Shown: positions 44,933 through 56,861, counted from the first letter of the stretch. The stretch is DNA of 64,000 bases from Lindgomyces ingoldianus (GCF_010093535.1 NW_022985178.1:90505-154504); one strand, 5' to 3'. Notes: generated by a model not told the origin, from the letters alone. Numbers and translations: made by a program.

Positions 44933-45203
44933 TGTTGGAATATCAATAAGCATAGGAGAAGGAGGATCATCGAACTAGGTTTGATGAGCCTCCGATACAC
45001 ATCCGATACAGACCTAATACAGCGCCTCGGTACCTACAAGTCATACTAACACTCTCCCTACAAGATATGTATATATACATACTTATAGTTAGGGAAGTAA
45101 TCAAGCAATTAATAAATCAATTAATAGTTACTATACAGTAGTGTTTTCCTTTCGTTATCTTATCGAGATCTCGATCCCGAACCATACCTTGGTAATACCA
45201 ACA
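44933..45203 (+). repeat. 5' LTR of Copia-3
   Basis: 271 bp with matching inverted ends TGTTGG..CCAACA. Identified from the ends and position, because no second copy is in the window. Confidence 0.75.
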
Positions 45204-45667
45204 CTAATTAGTGGATTCTCATCCGAGTATGGTCCTATACTCATCCGACTATCCACAGATTAGCAAAGTACCAATGCAAGAAGAGGCAGAAGTATAGCAT
45301 CTCTCTGCGCTAACGGAAGAAAATAGGAAATCCTAGTACAGCATCTCAGGATTGCCTGTTCGGCTTTCGAAGACTCTAGTACAGCATCTTAGAGTTGCGT
45401 CCATCACGCAAGGAACCTCTAAGTCTAGTTGGATAGTGTTCCAATTGCAGGTATCAGCACTTTAGTATAGTATCTCGGAGTCTCTTACTAGCAATTCACA
45501 CCAAAACTCATCAGCTACTCTACGACAGCGATACAAGGACACTAACTCGACTATCACCTTCGACGATAGCCCAACAATACCCCTGTTTCGTTCTAAAACA
45601 GCCACCCAGAACTCAAAGAGCACGATCGCCATCGATAAGAATCCGAAACTGATCCGAAATAGCCACC

Positions 45668-48600
45668 ATGCTCTTCACAATTCCTCTAGAACTTGAAGGA
45701 ATAGTCGACCCAACCGTTTGGGGCGAACCCATCAATATCGGACCAGATTCGGAACCCTCTCCGGCCCACTTGAACACGTACATCCGGTACAACATTTACA
45801 AATACACCAAATACGAATATTGCGACTTTGAACTTTTCGACGCTTTCGTTGTAGACTTCCTAGGATGGGAAGAAGCAACGTTTCGACTGGCGAATGCGGA
45901 TATTAATCGGATCCTACGCGATTTCCTACGACAAAACGGTGTATATGTGAAAATGGACAAATCCCTGATCGCTGCAAAGTTGGCAGAACTCAACAACCTC
46001 GATAACATGCCCGAATGGGATCCGATAGAGCTCCGCAAACAGAAGGATAAGAAAATCATGAATTCCTAGTACGACGAAAGATCCCCACGATACCAGGAAG
46101 CGAATACGCCACTATACCCTCAGCCTAGCTACGTCCCGTTTGCACCCAGGGAAACTAACTCGCCTGTTCCGAATCAGCACCGATACACACCTGAATATGC
46201 GCCCCATAACTCTCAAACACGGAATACGTCACGCGAGCCGAGAATGTCAACACCAACGATATCAGAGGACATCCCTAGGGCTGGAGCTTCACATTGGCAC
46301 CCACCAACTCCTCAACCGAGACCGCAACAAACCCCTGCTCCAATACCAACCCAATACAGCTCCGTACCTTACAGGGCAACGCCAATTCCCCCTAAATGAA
46401 CTAAGGAAATTGCGCTAGTCGGGAAGTGTTATGCGAACGACAGTACAGCCCAATTTAGAGGGGAATCGTACGACTTTCTGGACGCAAAACTACCAGTATT
46501 CTACGACAACTACACCTAATCGGCATTACCTCCTACAGGCTAGCCGAGAGCCTTCTCGTTTATGCTTAAGGGTAAGGCAAAATAGTACTATTACGATTAC
46601 CTCTTCGGCAAGAATCTAGATTTCGAACAACTTGTCAAGAAAATATCTAAACGATTCCATAGTGTAGAGAACAAGCAACGGTATCTACGAGAATGGCAGA
46701 CTATGTCCCTTTAGGACACTATTGGAGCGAATCTGGATAAGACACTATTAGAATACTTAGAGCTAGTTATCAACAAATTATACACAATCTAGAAAGGGCT
46801 CAATCCAACAGTACAGACAGAGGACGCCATCAGAGATCAACTTCTACAAGCCTGTCAAGGCGTATCAGAATGCAACCTCGCCTTATACAAGCCCGCGACT
46901 ACGTACACAGCACTATACAACGAACTTCAGACCTCTATTAGAACCTTAGAGAGGACAAAGAAAAGTACAACCAGTCAGTCCTTCTTGTAGTATCTCCCTA
47001 CCAATAGAGACGAAGACGATAAGGATTACCAATTCTAGACAGACAGAATGTATAGCAAAAACAGGGAGAAGTTCAAAAAGTTTTCCAAACCTAAGTTTAA
47101 CTAAAACAGATCCGATACCCGTTGGATTAGTAGGACAAAGAAATGTTTTATATACAAGAAAGTAGGCTGTTAGTCAACCAAACACACACTAGAGGAAAGA
47201 CAACACAGCTATTAAAGCTTCCGAAACCACTCTAATATAGGGTGGAAAAGGTTCAAACAATTCCTATACGAGTATAAAGGTACTAACATAGAAGACAATA
47301 ATAAGGACAACCTTTACATGGATCAACTAATCACTTATCACAACCTTGACAACAACTATAAAGAAGAAGACGAGCAATTCTTTACAAGCGCCCTAAACGA
47401 ATCCGTCAATGGTGTCCAACTAGTTACACTCCTAGAAGACAACGCTGTATTCCATCAATTCACGAAACACGACCCCAACAACCTTAATAACGTACCCACT
47501 CCGAATCCGCACCAATACTCTTCTAATACCTTCTAGAGCATTCTACCTAATAGTAGAGCCGCCAATATCTCTACAGCAGGATAAGAATAGTTTTAAGCCC
47601 TACAGAAGATACAAACGGTACAACTAAACACGAACAACGCAGGACTCCACAATATTCGATTTAGAAAAGGATGTGCAACATCTCTAGGAACTGCGCAGAT
47701 TCGGACCCCAATCGGACCAATTACCTTCCACGTAGTACCAGCAAGAACTCCTTTTCTACTATACCTAGCCGATATAGATCGGCTGGGTGTAAGGCTTAAT
47801 AATCTCAAAAACGAAATTGTACAGGGATACAATTGGATCCCTATCGTACGCAAATGGGGTCACCCATAGATACTTCTAGATAGAAACGAGGAGATAGCAG
47901 CTGCGCATCTCACGAAAACTAAACTACAGCAACTCTACAGACGTTTTAGGCACCCATTAATCAAAAAGCTTGAGAACTTGCTTAATCGAGCACTGCTAGA
48001 AGAAACAATTGATAGAGATGTACTAAAACGAATCACAAGGCGATGCCATAGATGCTAAATATCCAATTCCGCTCCGAGTAGGTTCCGATTCCGACTAAAA
48101 GACAATAGAGAGTTCAATTTCAACTGCGAGGTTATCATCGATATCCTATACCTAGGTGGCCAAGCTGCTATACACGCTATAGATTCAGCTATAAGCTTCC
48201 AAGTAGCAAGATTTCTTAAGGATTAAATAACAAAAACAGTATAGAATACGCTGCGCGAATGCTGGATCGATAGCTACCTAGGGCCCCCCAAAACCCTTTA
48301 GTATGACGCTGGAAAGAATTTCACCTCTTTAGAGTTTCGCGCGAAGGCTTCCTTGATAGCAATTGAGATAAAAGAGGTACTAGTAGAGGCACACAATAGT
48401 GTAGAAAAGGTGGAACGAGCTCACGCAGCACTACGAAGGGCTTTCGACATAATCTAGTCCGAATGCGCTCCGAACATGACCATAGAAAACGCCCTACAGG
48501 CTGTAGTGAAGGCAGTAAACGATACGGCTGGCCCTGATGGATTAGTACCTACTCTGCTTGTATTTGGAGCATATCTACAAATAACAGAAACGTCACCTCC

Positions 48601-49565
48601 ATCCCCTAATATCTACACAAGAGCGGAAGCAATCCGGAAAGCTATGCAGGAGATTAAAAGAATACACGCTAAGACACAAGTCTCACTAGTATTAGCAACC
48701 CAAAACGGACCCGATACAACTCCAATCAAGGAACTAGCCTTACAAAGTAATGTACAGGTTTAGAGAGAAAACAAGGGATAGACAGGACCATTCAAATTAA
48801 TAGGTATAAAAGGGGAAACGTGCATTGTCAACACACTGCAAGGACCTGTTCCATTTAAATCAATAGTTGTAAGACCCTACCTAGAAGACCCCCTTTTAGA
48901 CTCCGAAACAGATCCGAACCCAACTGGACTCCAGAAGACGTCACCAGATCCACCCAGACCCGAGGAATCTAGCCAAAACTCGAACACAGTTGGAGCACAA
49001 CCAGCACAGAGGAAACAAGGAAGACTAAGGAAGTACCCCCTCCTAGAAGCAACCGACACGTTTATAAGCTCTAAGGAAATATAGCATTAAGAGGAGGCAA
49101 AACAACTACAAAGAATAGGCAAGATTACTACACCTAGTAAACTATTTAAAATATTAGACTAAACAGAGATCCAAGCTCTCCTAGACAAAGGAGTATTTAT
49201 GTTTAAGGAGCACAATTAGAGCTAATACAAAGATACCTAGATTTTCAATGCGCGCATAGTTCGCGAAGTTAAAGGGCTTAGCACAGAAAATCTATATAAG
49301 AAATCATGACTAGTTATACAAGGATACTCTAATAGTGACAAGAAACTAATCCTAACCTAAGCACTTACTATCTAACAAGCTAGCTAATAGTTAATCTTAG
49401 CAATTATATTAGCTCTAATAAAAGCTAAAATAAGATTATAGTTGTAAGATGTAACTTAGGCATACACACAGTTATACATAGAACTTACACGTCTAATACT
49501 AGCCTAAATCCTATCCTAAATTGCTTACAAGTATCTAGAAGGTATAATTATAAGAGTAGTTAAAC
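45668..49565 (+). pseudogene. gag-pol of Copia-3 (broken, truncated in RT)
   Basis: ATG at 45668 opens a 133-codon intact gag start (LFTIPLELEGIVDPTVWGEP). A frame continues past TAG through a Pro-rich linker, a knuckle CFIYKKVGC-stop-STKH (47142-47190; Cys to Tyr by RIP) and protease-like text. Integrase (about 47930-48760) includes ENALQAVVKAVNDTAGPDGL and VPTLLVFGAY (48545-48574), shared with Copia-1. RT begins near 49300 (LVIQGYSNSDKKLILT) and ends at RVVKL. The frame 48476-48763 is a clean part of this integrase, not a separate gene. Confidence 0.85.
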
Positions 49566-51293
49566 TAACGTACTTCACGGGCGAGTTGCTCACACACCTA
49601 AGTTGCTTACTTTTGCCAAGACCCTACTAAACCACCCTTCCTACACTAATGAATTCCCTATAACACTACTTAGACACGCTAAAAGAATGTTAAATCTAGC
49701 TTACGCTCTAAGCTTTTAAATAAAACATAAAACTCTTAAAAAAAATGTGCTGCAGCTATGTGTAGAGTTTTATAAAAGACAATAAATAACTATAGCACTA
49801 GATAACCTTTACAAGCTAATTCTACAGCTAAATTATAAAGGCTAGGTAATAAAAAGAAGCAGGTAATTATTAAGACTATACTTAAGCTATATGCGCAAGG
49901 AATTTCCTATTAAATAGCATTTATAGCTAATATAGCTAATTCTTTGCGCGCTAAGCGTAATCTAGGCTATGTTTACATAAACTAGCCTAGTACATTTATA
50001 AAGCGTTATTTAGAGCTTAAAGTAACATTTAAGCGTAAGTATAACTATAAAAGAGCTTTTTATAAAAGTCTTAAAGTAATTTAAAGCAAGCTTAGCCTTA
50101 TAAAAAATATTAAAGCTAAGTATAGCATCTAAGATAATAACATGTACAACTTTAGTAAGATAGGCTTTATAATTAGCTAAATATTTTTTAACTATACTTA
50201 CACTTAAAACTTTACTTTAAGCTTTAAATAACGCTTTATAAATGTACTAAGCTAGTTTATGTAAATATAGCCTAGATTACGCTTAGCGTATAAAGAATTA
50301 GCTATATTAGCTATAAATGCTATTTAAGGGGAAATTCCTTGCGCATATAGCTTAAGTATAGTCTTAATAATTACCTGCTTTTTTTTATTACCTAGCCTTT
50401 ATAATTTAGCTGTAGAATCAGCTTGTAAATGTTATCTAGTGCTATAGTTATTTATTATCTTTTATAAAACTTTACACATAGCTATAGCATATTTTTTTAA
50501 AAGTTTTATGTTTTATTTAAAAGCATAAAGTGTAAGCTATAACGTACCTAACAGGTTGGCCGGCTACACAGGTTGGCCAGCTACTTTTGCTAAGCCCCTA
50601 CTACACTCTACCTATCTACATAATGCCTTAACAACAACACTAGATTAAATCTTCTAAAGAATGTTAAATATAGCTTACTTTTTAAGCTTTTAAATAAAAC
50701 TTAAAACTTTTCTTATAACGCGCTATAGCTATCTATAATGTCTTTTACATAACACTAAGTAATTAACGCGCTAGATAGCCTTTAAAAGTAGAATACTAGC
50801 TTAAATTAAAGAATCTAACTAAGCTTAAAAAAAAGGTAGTTATTAAGTACATACTTAAGCTTATTACACACAGATTTCTTTTTAAGCTTATAGCTATAGC
50901 TAATATAGCTAATTCTTTACACGCAGAGCATAATCTAGGCTAGGTTAGCTTAAACTAGCCTAGTATGTAGGTTAAGCACTGCTCTAAGTTTATAATAAAG
51001 TTTAATTATAAGTAAAATACTACAACAGTTTATAAATGATCTGTAAAAGCAAAGCTTGCTTAGAGTAATTGTTGTAACTGCTAATTAAAGAGCAATAAAA
51101 AGCAAGTCTATTAACTATAAAAGGCTTATAGAGAGCTTAGGCGCTAAGTGTCTTAGGCTGCTTGTCTAAAACACAGGCGCGACACTAAGCCTATGTGCGC
51201 GACGCAAGGTCCCTGTGCTTTTCTTACGCAACAGTAATAGTTAGCGCATTAAAGTAAGTTGTCTAGGTTAAAGAATAGTTACAGCATAATACT

Positions 51294-51846
51294 TATAAGG
51301 ACAGAGCTCTGTACTACTACGCTAATACAACTAAAAAGGTGCAAATAATTAACTAATAGTTAATTATTATGTATAGAATAGTATATATACCTGTTGCATG
51401 TAAGCACTATCTTAGCCTTACATTATCCCCCTTCTTAGCAGACGCATGTCCCAGGCGTCACATGACCTACCCGCAGCTTAGAGGCGCCTATGCGCATGTC
51501 TCGGTTACCGGCCAGAGGCTGACCACCTGCGGCCTAGAGGCGCGGGATAAATAACAACACTTAGTGGCCCACGCTAGCTAAGCTATACACACTAGACCTC
51601 CTAGCAGCTACAACGTGGCGCTAGAAGAGGCTGCTTTATGTTTTAGTCTAAAAACTAGCTAAGCTGTCTAAGGTGTAGGTTAAACGCGCAACTGTCCTTG
51701 TTGTTAGTTAATTATTATGTAAGGATAGAGCTCTATACTACTACGCTAATACAACTAAAAAGGTGTAAATAATTAACTAACAGTTAATTATTATGTACAG
51801 AATAGTATATATACCTATTGCACATAAGCACTATCTTAGCCTTACA
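51294..51846 (+). mobile_element. TRIM-like miniature LTR element, 553 bp
   Basis: Two direct 129-bp repeats (51294-51422 and 51718-51846) with ends TATAAGG..CCTTACA and TGTAAGG..CCTTACA. The TG of the first is changed to TA as RIP would do. The 295-bp interior (51423-51717) is GC-richer than its surroundings and noncoding. Flanking 5-mers (ATACT and TTAGC) do not match, so either the duplication decayed or these are two independent repeats. Confidence 0.5.
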
Positions 51847-52793
51847 TTAGCAAAGTATTATTAGACAGGTAATAGATATATAATAATAACATTTAACTAT
51901 AGCATGTAACTAATTACTAACACACTAATATAGCTAAAAACATAAATAATAGCTAGCTCTAGCTCTTAACGCGTTTCTGCTTTTATAATAGTCTTTCTTT
52001 ATTATAGTTATGTTACAGCTATCTAACCTCTAAGTACCCTAAGGGCTTAGCACAGGGTATATAGGCTCCTTAGCCTCTGTACCTCTGCCTCTAACCCTAA
52101 GGTTTACTCTCTCTTGTTACCCCCCTATCCTGCATTCCCTCTCTATAACCTATGTTTCCTGCTTAATACCTCTTACATCCTCCTCTTTACACCTTGCAGT
52201 CTCTAGCGTTGTGTAATAAGGTAGACACCCTGCCTGCTAAGCTAATACTATGCAACTTTCCCTACTGTACTAAAAAGTACGTATAAGAATACTTAAGCTA
52301 AGTATTCTTGCATAGTATAATATATATATAGATAATGCTAGAGCTAGCACTAGCACTAGCAGTTGTCTCTAGTCTAGCCTAAACCTCTATAAGCAAGAGA
52401 AGGCTATGTGGTTAACTGTGCCTACCTTATTACATGTTGCGCCTGTTCCTTTTACTGCCTAATACTGCTACACTATGCCTAATACTGCTACCTAATATTC
52501 TTAATTTAATTGTTTTAGCATTAAAGCCCTAGTTGTAGAGCCTTAGCTTATGTATTTTATTGCCTCTACAGGAATTTCTTAGAGTGCTAGGGAGCTCTAG
52601 CGCTGCCTCTGCCTCTGCCTCTGCCTCTGCCTCTCTATCGCTGCAAAGATTAATGTAGTACATGTAATACCTTAACAAGCTGTTTTACTTACATAACTGC
52701 TAGTTTAGCTTCTTTAACTACTGTTTAAATATAATAGGCTAATGCCTAGAGGTGTTAGTAAGAGATTGCCTACTAGTGTTAAGAGATGCATAA
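51847..52793. other. no gene seen; mixed-composition DNA with small repeats
   Basis: Includes a perfect hairpin AAGAATACTTA-AGC-TAAGTATTCTT (52285-52309) and the microsatellite at 52605-52634. No frame recognised. Confidence 0.5.
52605..52634. repeat. (GCCTCT)5 microsatellite
   Basis: Five exact hexamers. Confidence 0.95.
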
Positions 52794-52943
52794 AGTAAAC
52801 TATAGTAAATTGTAGTAAACTACAGTAAATTGCAGTAAACTACAGCAAATTACAGTAAACTATAGTAAATTACAGTAAACTATAGTAAATTACAGTAAAC
52901 TATAGTAAATTGCAGCAAACTACAGTAGATTACAGCAGCAGGC
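52794..52943. repeat. decamer tandem array, about 15 units
   Basis: Units alternate AGTAAACTAY and AGTAAATTRY, giving 10- and 20-bp periods. This looks like a RIP-altered complement of the decamers (GCAGCAAATT, GCAGCATGTT) in Copia-2 LTRs. No LTR ends flank it. Confidence 0.85.
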
Positions 52944-53009
52944 AGCAATCTCTAGTAGATATTAGTTGTGTTACAAGTAGCTCTATGTATAGAGAGAGTT
53001 ATAGGGGGG

Positions 53010-53417
53010 TAATGTCTCTAGAAAAAAAGCCTTAAAAAGGGCAGCAATAACTATACATAAGCTAGTGTTAGTGTAATAGAAAATTACTAAGCTTAAGTAG
53101 CTAATAAGGCAGCTACATTTAGAAAGGCCTGCGCTTAACAGCTCTAAAGGAGGTTAGAGCGCGCAGTGACAGGAAGAAGGTAAAGAAGCAAGTGTAAGCT
53201 AAAGTAGGTAAGTAATCCTAAAGGTGCTACAAACAGTGCAATTAGACTAGGCATAACGTGCAAACATGTAAGTAAGAAGTAGAAGTAGTATCTAAATAAT
53301 ATTCTAAGCTGTACTCTACTCTATAGTGCTAGAGCAGGTTGTTATAGGCTATAATAAAGTTTATTATAGTGTAGTCTTGGCAAAAGTAAGCAACTTAGGT
53401 GTGTAAGAAACTGCTAA
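53010..53417 (+). mobile_element. 3' end of a further pogo-like element
   Basis: Aligns with 55390-55800 (C-terminal transposase and 3' flank) but ends with GGCAAAAGTAAGCAACTTAG + GTGTG, the terminal type of the foldback element. A CCHC-like remnant (CNQTRHN type) lies near 53230-53275. The outer end of the repeat has decayed. Confidence 0.6.
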
Positions 53418-53427
53418 TCCCTAACAC

Positions 53428-53721
53428 TGTCAGATTAAAACACTGTTTCTAGGCTTCCTAAGATAAATGATGGGTTTAGATATAATGTATAGGATGATGA
53501 TTAATTGTATTAATTATTCAATCCTTTTTCTGCTCTGCTCGTGTTGCTCGGCTTTTGTTTTTCCGGTCCGAGTCCCTCGCGCACTAGCCCTATGCGCGAC
53601 CAGCTTGCAANNNNNNNNNNGCAATTTGCAGCAACATACTGTTCGAGCTTATTGCTCGTACTATGTAGCAGCTTTCGTCCAGCGTTCCTCCTGTCTTGAC
53701 AGTAGGTGCGCATATCTGACA
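53428..53721 (+). repeat. solo LTR of the Copia-2 family, with assembly gap
   Basis: Starts TGTCAGATTAAAAC, ends ATATCTGACA, flanked by AACAC on both sides (53423-53427 and 53722-53726). The 10-N gap (53611-53620) falls inside the decamer array. Confidence 0.92.
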
Positions 53722-53724
53722 AAC

Positions 53725-53890
53725 ACACTGATGCGGCTGATGCCAATCCCTGACACACCGATGCGGCTGATGCCAATCCCCGACACACTGATGCGGCTGA
53801 TGCCAATCCCCGACACACCAATGCGGCTGATGCCAATCCTCGACACACCAATGTGGCTGATGCCAATCCCCGACACACCGATGTGGCTAG
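53725..53890. repeat. 30-bp minisatellite, 5.5 units
   Basis: Period exactly 30 bp from 53731, unit ATGCGGCTGATGCCAATCCC + YGACACACYG. It starts right at the target copy of the solo LTR. Frames over it on both strands are repeat artefacts with a 10-residue period. Confidence 0.93.
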
Positions 53891-54159
53891 AGAGGTGGAA
53901 CAGACGCAACTAACTATAATTTAAACATGTTTTACACAACACATGCTGGAGCAAACTGCATGCAAATTAGCATAAAGGTGCACTTACATTAGGTATACAT
54001 TTTTTTTAAAAAAGAATATAAGAAACACATAAGGTGACAGAGAAACAGCGTTACCGGGGTTTATCCGAAGAAATTCTGACTAACTAGCGCGTCCAAAAGA
54101 GGAGATTCTGCTCAACTTTTCGTTCTGCAAACCCGAATATAATAAGCAGAGCAAGCTCT
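53891..54159. other. no gene seen
   Basis: Less mutated sequence between the minisatellite and the resumed transposase. A palindromic GCAGAGCAAGCTCTGC lies near 54140. Confidence 0.4.
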
Positions 54160-54964
54160 GCTAATAATTATAAAAAAGCACTTTATAAGAATTTAAAGGT
54201 TATCTAGGGCTAGTTTTACCTAGTAGCTAACATAAAAGCTAAGTATAGTATCTAGAATAAAGACATATATAACTTTAATAAGTTAGACTTTATAATAGGC
54301 TAGATATTAACTAAAGTAGTTATTATAGCTTTAAAAAAAATAAAAACAGCTAAAGGTAATATAGTAAAGTAATAAAAAGTAGATAATAGTTATCTAAGAC
54401 ATTAATATAATAGAGTAGGCTATTTTACTTTTTATTATTTTTAAGGGCTGCTATTACCTCTTTGCTTAGTATAAAAAGAAAAATCTGTTTTAAAACTAGG
54501 TTATTACAGTCTCTAAAAACAGCTAGATAATAAATAAGCTTAGGCTATAGTAGTTAAAGCACTTTAATAAGTATATAAAAAAAAAGTTATAAGCGCTTAT
54601 TAGCTTTTTATTATTAATAGCTATAAAAGCTATAACTTACTTAATTTTTAGTAGTACTATAAAAAAAATAAAATTATTACTATTTACATGCCTCTACACT
54701 TATTACACTTTTTATAGCCTTTTAATGTAGGTTGTTTTACCCCTTTAAAAAAGGTGTATAAGCGCTAAGCTAAAAATTTTATGTATAACTAAATTACTTA
54801 TATTATAAAACTTAAGTTTTTATTATGCTTTATATACACTTATAATGCAGTAATTACTTCTAGTAATATCTAAAGAGGGTTTTAAGGCGCTAGTTTAGTC
54901 CTATTTAACCTAAAATAGGTTAAAATAGCCTTTAATATCTAGTTATGTACTTTATTACTACTAC

Positions 54965-55244
54965 TGTCCGTACGCAGCAGCAGCGTCATAGTCTGGATAC
55001 GAACGATCGCGCACGAGCAGGATCACGTATCTATGTCACATGATGCTCGTGCGCGAACCTCTGTGCGCGAACATCTAGATATCCCCCTTTTCCTCTGTAC
55101 GGAGGAAAGACAAGAGCAATAGAACCAGAAACATGTTGCCCTCACCTTACCTACCTCGTACGCTGTGCACACCGTACACCACTCTTACTCTTGCTACTTA
55201 AGTGCTCATACCATAAGCAGCTAGCTGTCAGAGCCTATTCAACA
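54965..55244 (+). repeat. solo LTR of the Copia-1 family
   Basis: 280 bp, starts TGTCCGTACGC, ends TATTCAACA, flanked by ACTAC on both sides (54960-54964 and 55245-55249). It is far less RIP-mutated than the Copia-1 LTRs and the transposase it interrupts, so it is probably a young insertion. Confidence 0.95.
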
Positions 55245-55973
55245 ACTACTACTTATTAATAATAAGCCCTAGCAGTTATAAACCCTAAGTAATACTCTTA
55301 AATTTAGGTTATAATTAATGCTTATAAAAGTAAAAATTTAAAAGTATGTAGATAGCTTACTAATGTCTATAGTAAAAGCCTTTAAAAAAGTTTTAAAGGG
55401 GGCATTAATTATTGCGCATAAGCTAGTGTTAGCATAAAAGAAGATTATAAAGCTTTAAGTAGTAAATAAAGCTACTACATAACATAGATTACATAAAAGA
55501 AAGCAAATTTAGGCAAAAAGAACTTTAATAGTTAAGAATAAGGCTTATTTAACTGCTTTAAAGAAGTTTAAAGCGCGTAGTAATAGAAAGAAGCTAAAGA
55601 CATAAGTGCGCGCTAAAGAAGGTAAGCTAAGTTAAAGGTAATACAAGTAGTGTAATTAAACTAGGCATAACTTGTGTATGTGTAATAAAGTAGTAGAAGT
55701 AAACTTTAAATAATATCTTGTGTTGTATTGCTCTATACAGGGCTAAAGTAGGCAGTTTTGCGCTAGAATAGGGTGGTTTTGGTAGGGGCTTAGCAAAAGT
55801 GGCCGGCCAACCTGTGTGGCCGACCAACCCGTTAGGTACGTTATCTAATGTTTTTTTAGCATGTTTAAGTAGTATTATAGAGAATACATTAGTGTAGGAA
55901 GGGTAGTTTAGTAGGGTCTTAGTAAAAGTAAGCAACTTAGGTGTGTGAGCAACTCGCCTGTGAAGTACGTTAG

Positions 55974-56263
55974 TGTAACGGCGCAGGCAAGACAATGGGT
56001 CCGAATGCGGTATGAATCCACTCAGAGGCATATGGGAGTGCGTGGGGACTTAGAGACCTGGGAATACCAATGACACCTATAGGCCTGGTACGTAGGATAT
56101 CAGAAAACTACTAAGCTAGCTACAGGGGCGAGGTGCGACTAAATACATGAGGGAATAGGGGTAACTGCGGGGGGCTGGGTCAAGTCATGGTCGGGGCCGA
56201 TACGGGGACCCTTCGGATAGGATCCGAGCGACCCAAGATGGAACAATTTGTAGAATTGTTACA
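55974..56263 (-). repeat. 3' LTR of Gypsy-3
   Basis: 290 bp, plus-strand ends TGTAACGGCG and AATTGTTACA; little RIP. Confidence 0.94.
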
Positions 56264-56861
56264 CTACCCCCCCCTCTGTAGGCTAATAGTCCCTATCTGT
56301 AATGTGTAGAACATATTTAAAACTGCTTTAGAAACTAATTTAGATAGAATATAATAAGTACAACTATCTTAACTAAAATTTCTTGTTACTAAAAAATAGA
56401 CTAAAAACTTAATACTAATATAATGCCTTTATTATAATGTTTTTGTTTAGTAGTAACTAGCAGTGTAGTTGTTGTTAATATAGTAAATTTATTATTTATA
56501 GTAATAAGTGTTTACTTGCCTTACTTATATAGTCTAGTTAATGTTGTTAGTTTCTTCTTTAGCTATTATCTAAATCTTTACTTTGTAGGTATTATTATGC
56601 ACCTAACATCTTATAGCTTAGTCTGCTAACTAATTATAGCATTAAAGAAAATTACTATGCTGCTCTGCCCCCCTCCTAGAGCCTCTTTAGAGGCGTTTTA
56701 AGTTATCTACTTTTAAGCTGCCTACACCCTTACCTACAGCCTTTAGGTTAAGTTTTCTTATTAGTCCTTTAAATTAAAGAAATGTAAATATTACACTTTA
56801 CATAATAAGAAATATAATCCTGTATAAATATAGTCTAATACTGCTAAGTTACAAGTTACTA
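56264..56861. other. Gypsy-3 noncoding region next to the 3' LTR
   Basis: Purine tract complement, then AT-rich sequence. A TATAAATA at 56823-56830 lies 32 bp before the plus-strand ORF start. No domain seen. Confidence 0.4.

Larger units (their letters stand above)
44933..49565 (+). mobile_element. Copia-3, 3'-truncated Ty1/Copia element
   Basis: The 5' LTR is followed by gag and pol in forward orientation, but the sequence stops inside RT at about 49565. No second LTR (TGTTGGAATATC) occurs to the right. RIP is light in the 5' 4 kb and grows towards the broken end. Confidence 0.85.
50542..55841 (+). mobile_element. pogo/Fot1-like DNA transposon nested in the foldback, itself interrupted
   Basis: Terminal inverted repeats ACGTACCTAAC + GGTTGGCCGGC... 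(50542) and GCCGACCAACCC + GTTAGGTACGT (55841) are flanked by TA (50540-50541 and 55842-55843). The N-terminal transposase part lies at 50650-51050. The rest resumes at 54160-55660: NxYNF motif DIYNFNKLDFIIGQIL near 54270, and a C-terminal CCHC-like knuckle near 55640-55670. About 3 kb of other material (51.1-54.15 kb) and a solo LTR interrupt it. All parts are RIP-dead. Confidence 0.7.
49568..55970. mobile_element. palindromic foldback element built from half a pogo transposase gene, split by a second element
   Basis: Outer ends ACGTACTTCAC (49568) and its complement (to 55970) are flanked by TA. The left arm 49568-50045 is complementary to 50168-50539 followed, after the inserted element, by 55844-55970. 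The loop 50046-50167 holds text seen only once. Arm and loop encode the N-terminal half of a Fot1/pogo-type transposase up to the first catalytic motif (KAKYSIQDNNMYNFSKIGF at about 50115-50170). With the insertion removed the element is about 1.1 kb and could form a hairpin with arms of about 0.5 kb. Confidence 0.75.

Noticed and set aside
53467..53913. Frames on both strands with 10-residue repeats, and a superficial likeness to a CRISPR array
   Set aside because: The frames run through an assembly gap and a 30-bp minisatellite. The repeats are contiguous without spacers and the genome is eukaryotic.
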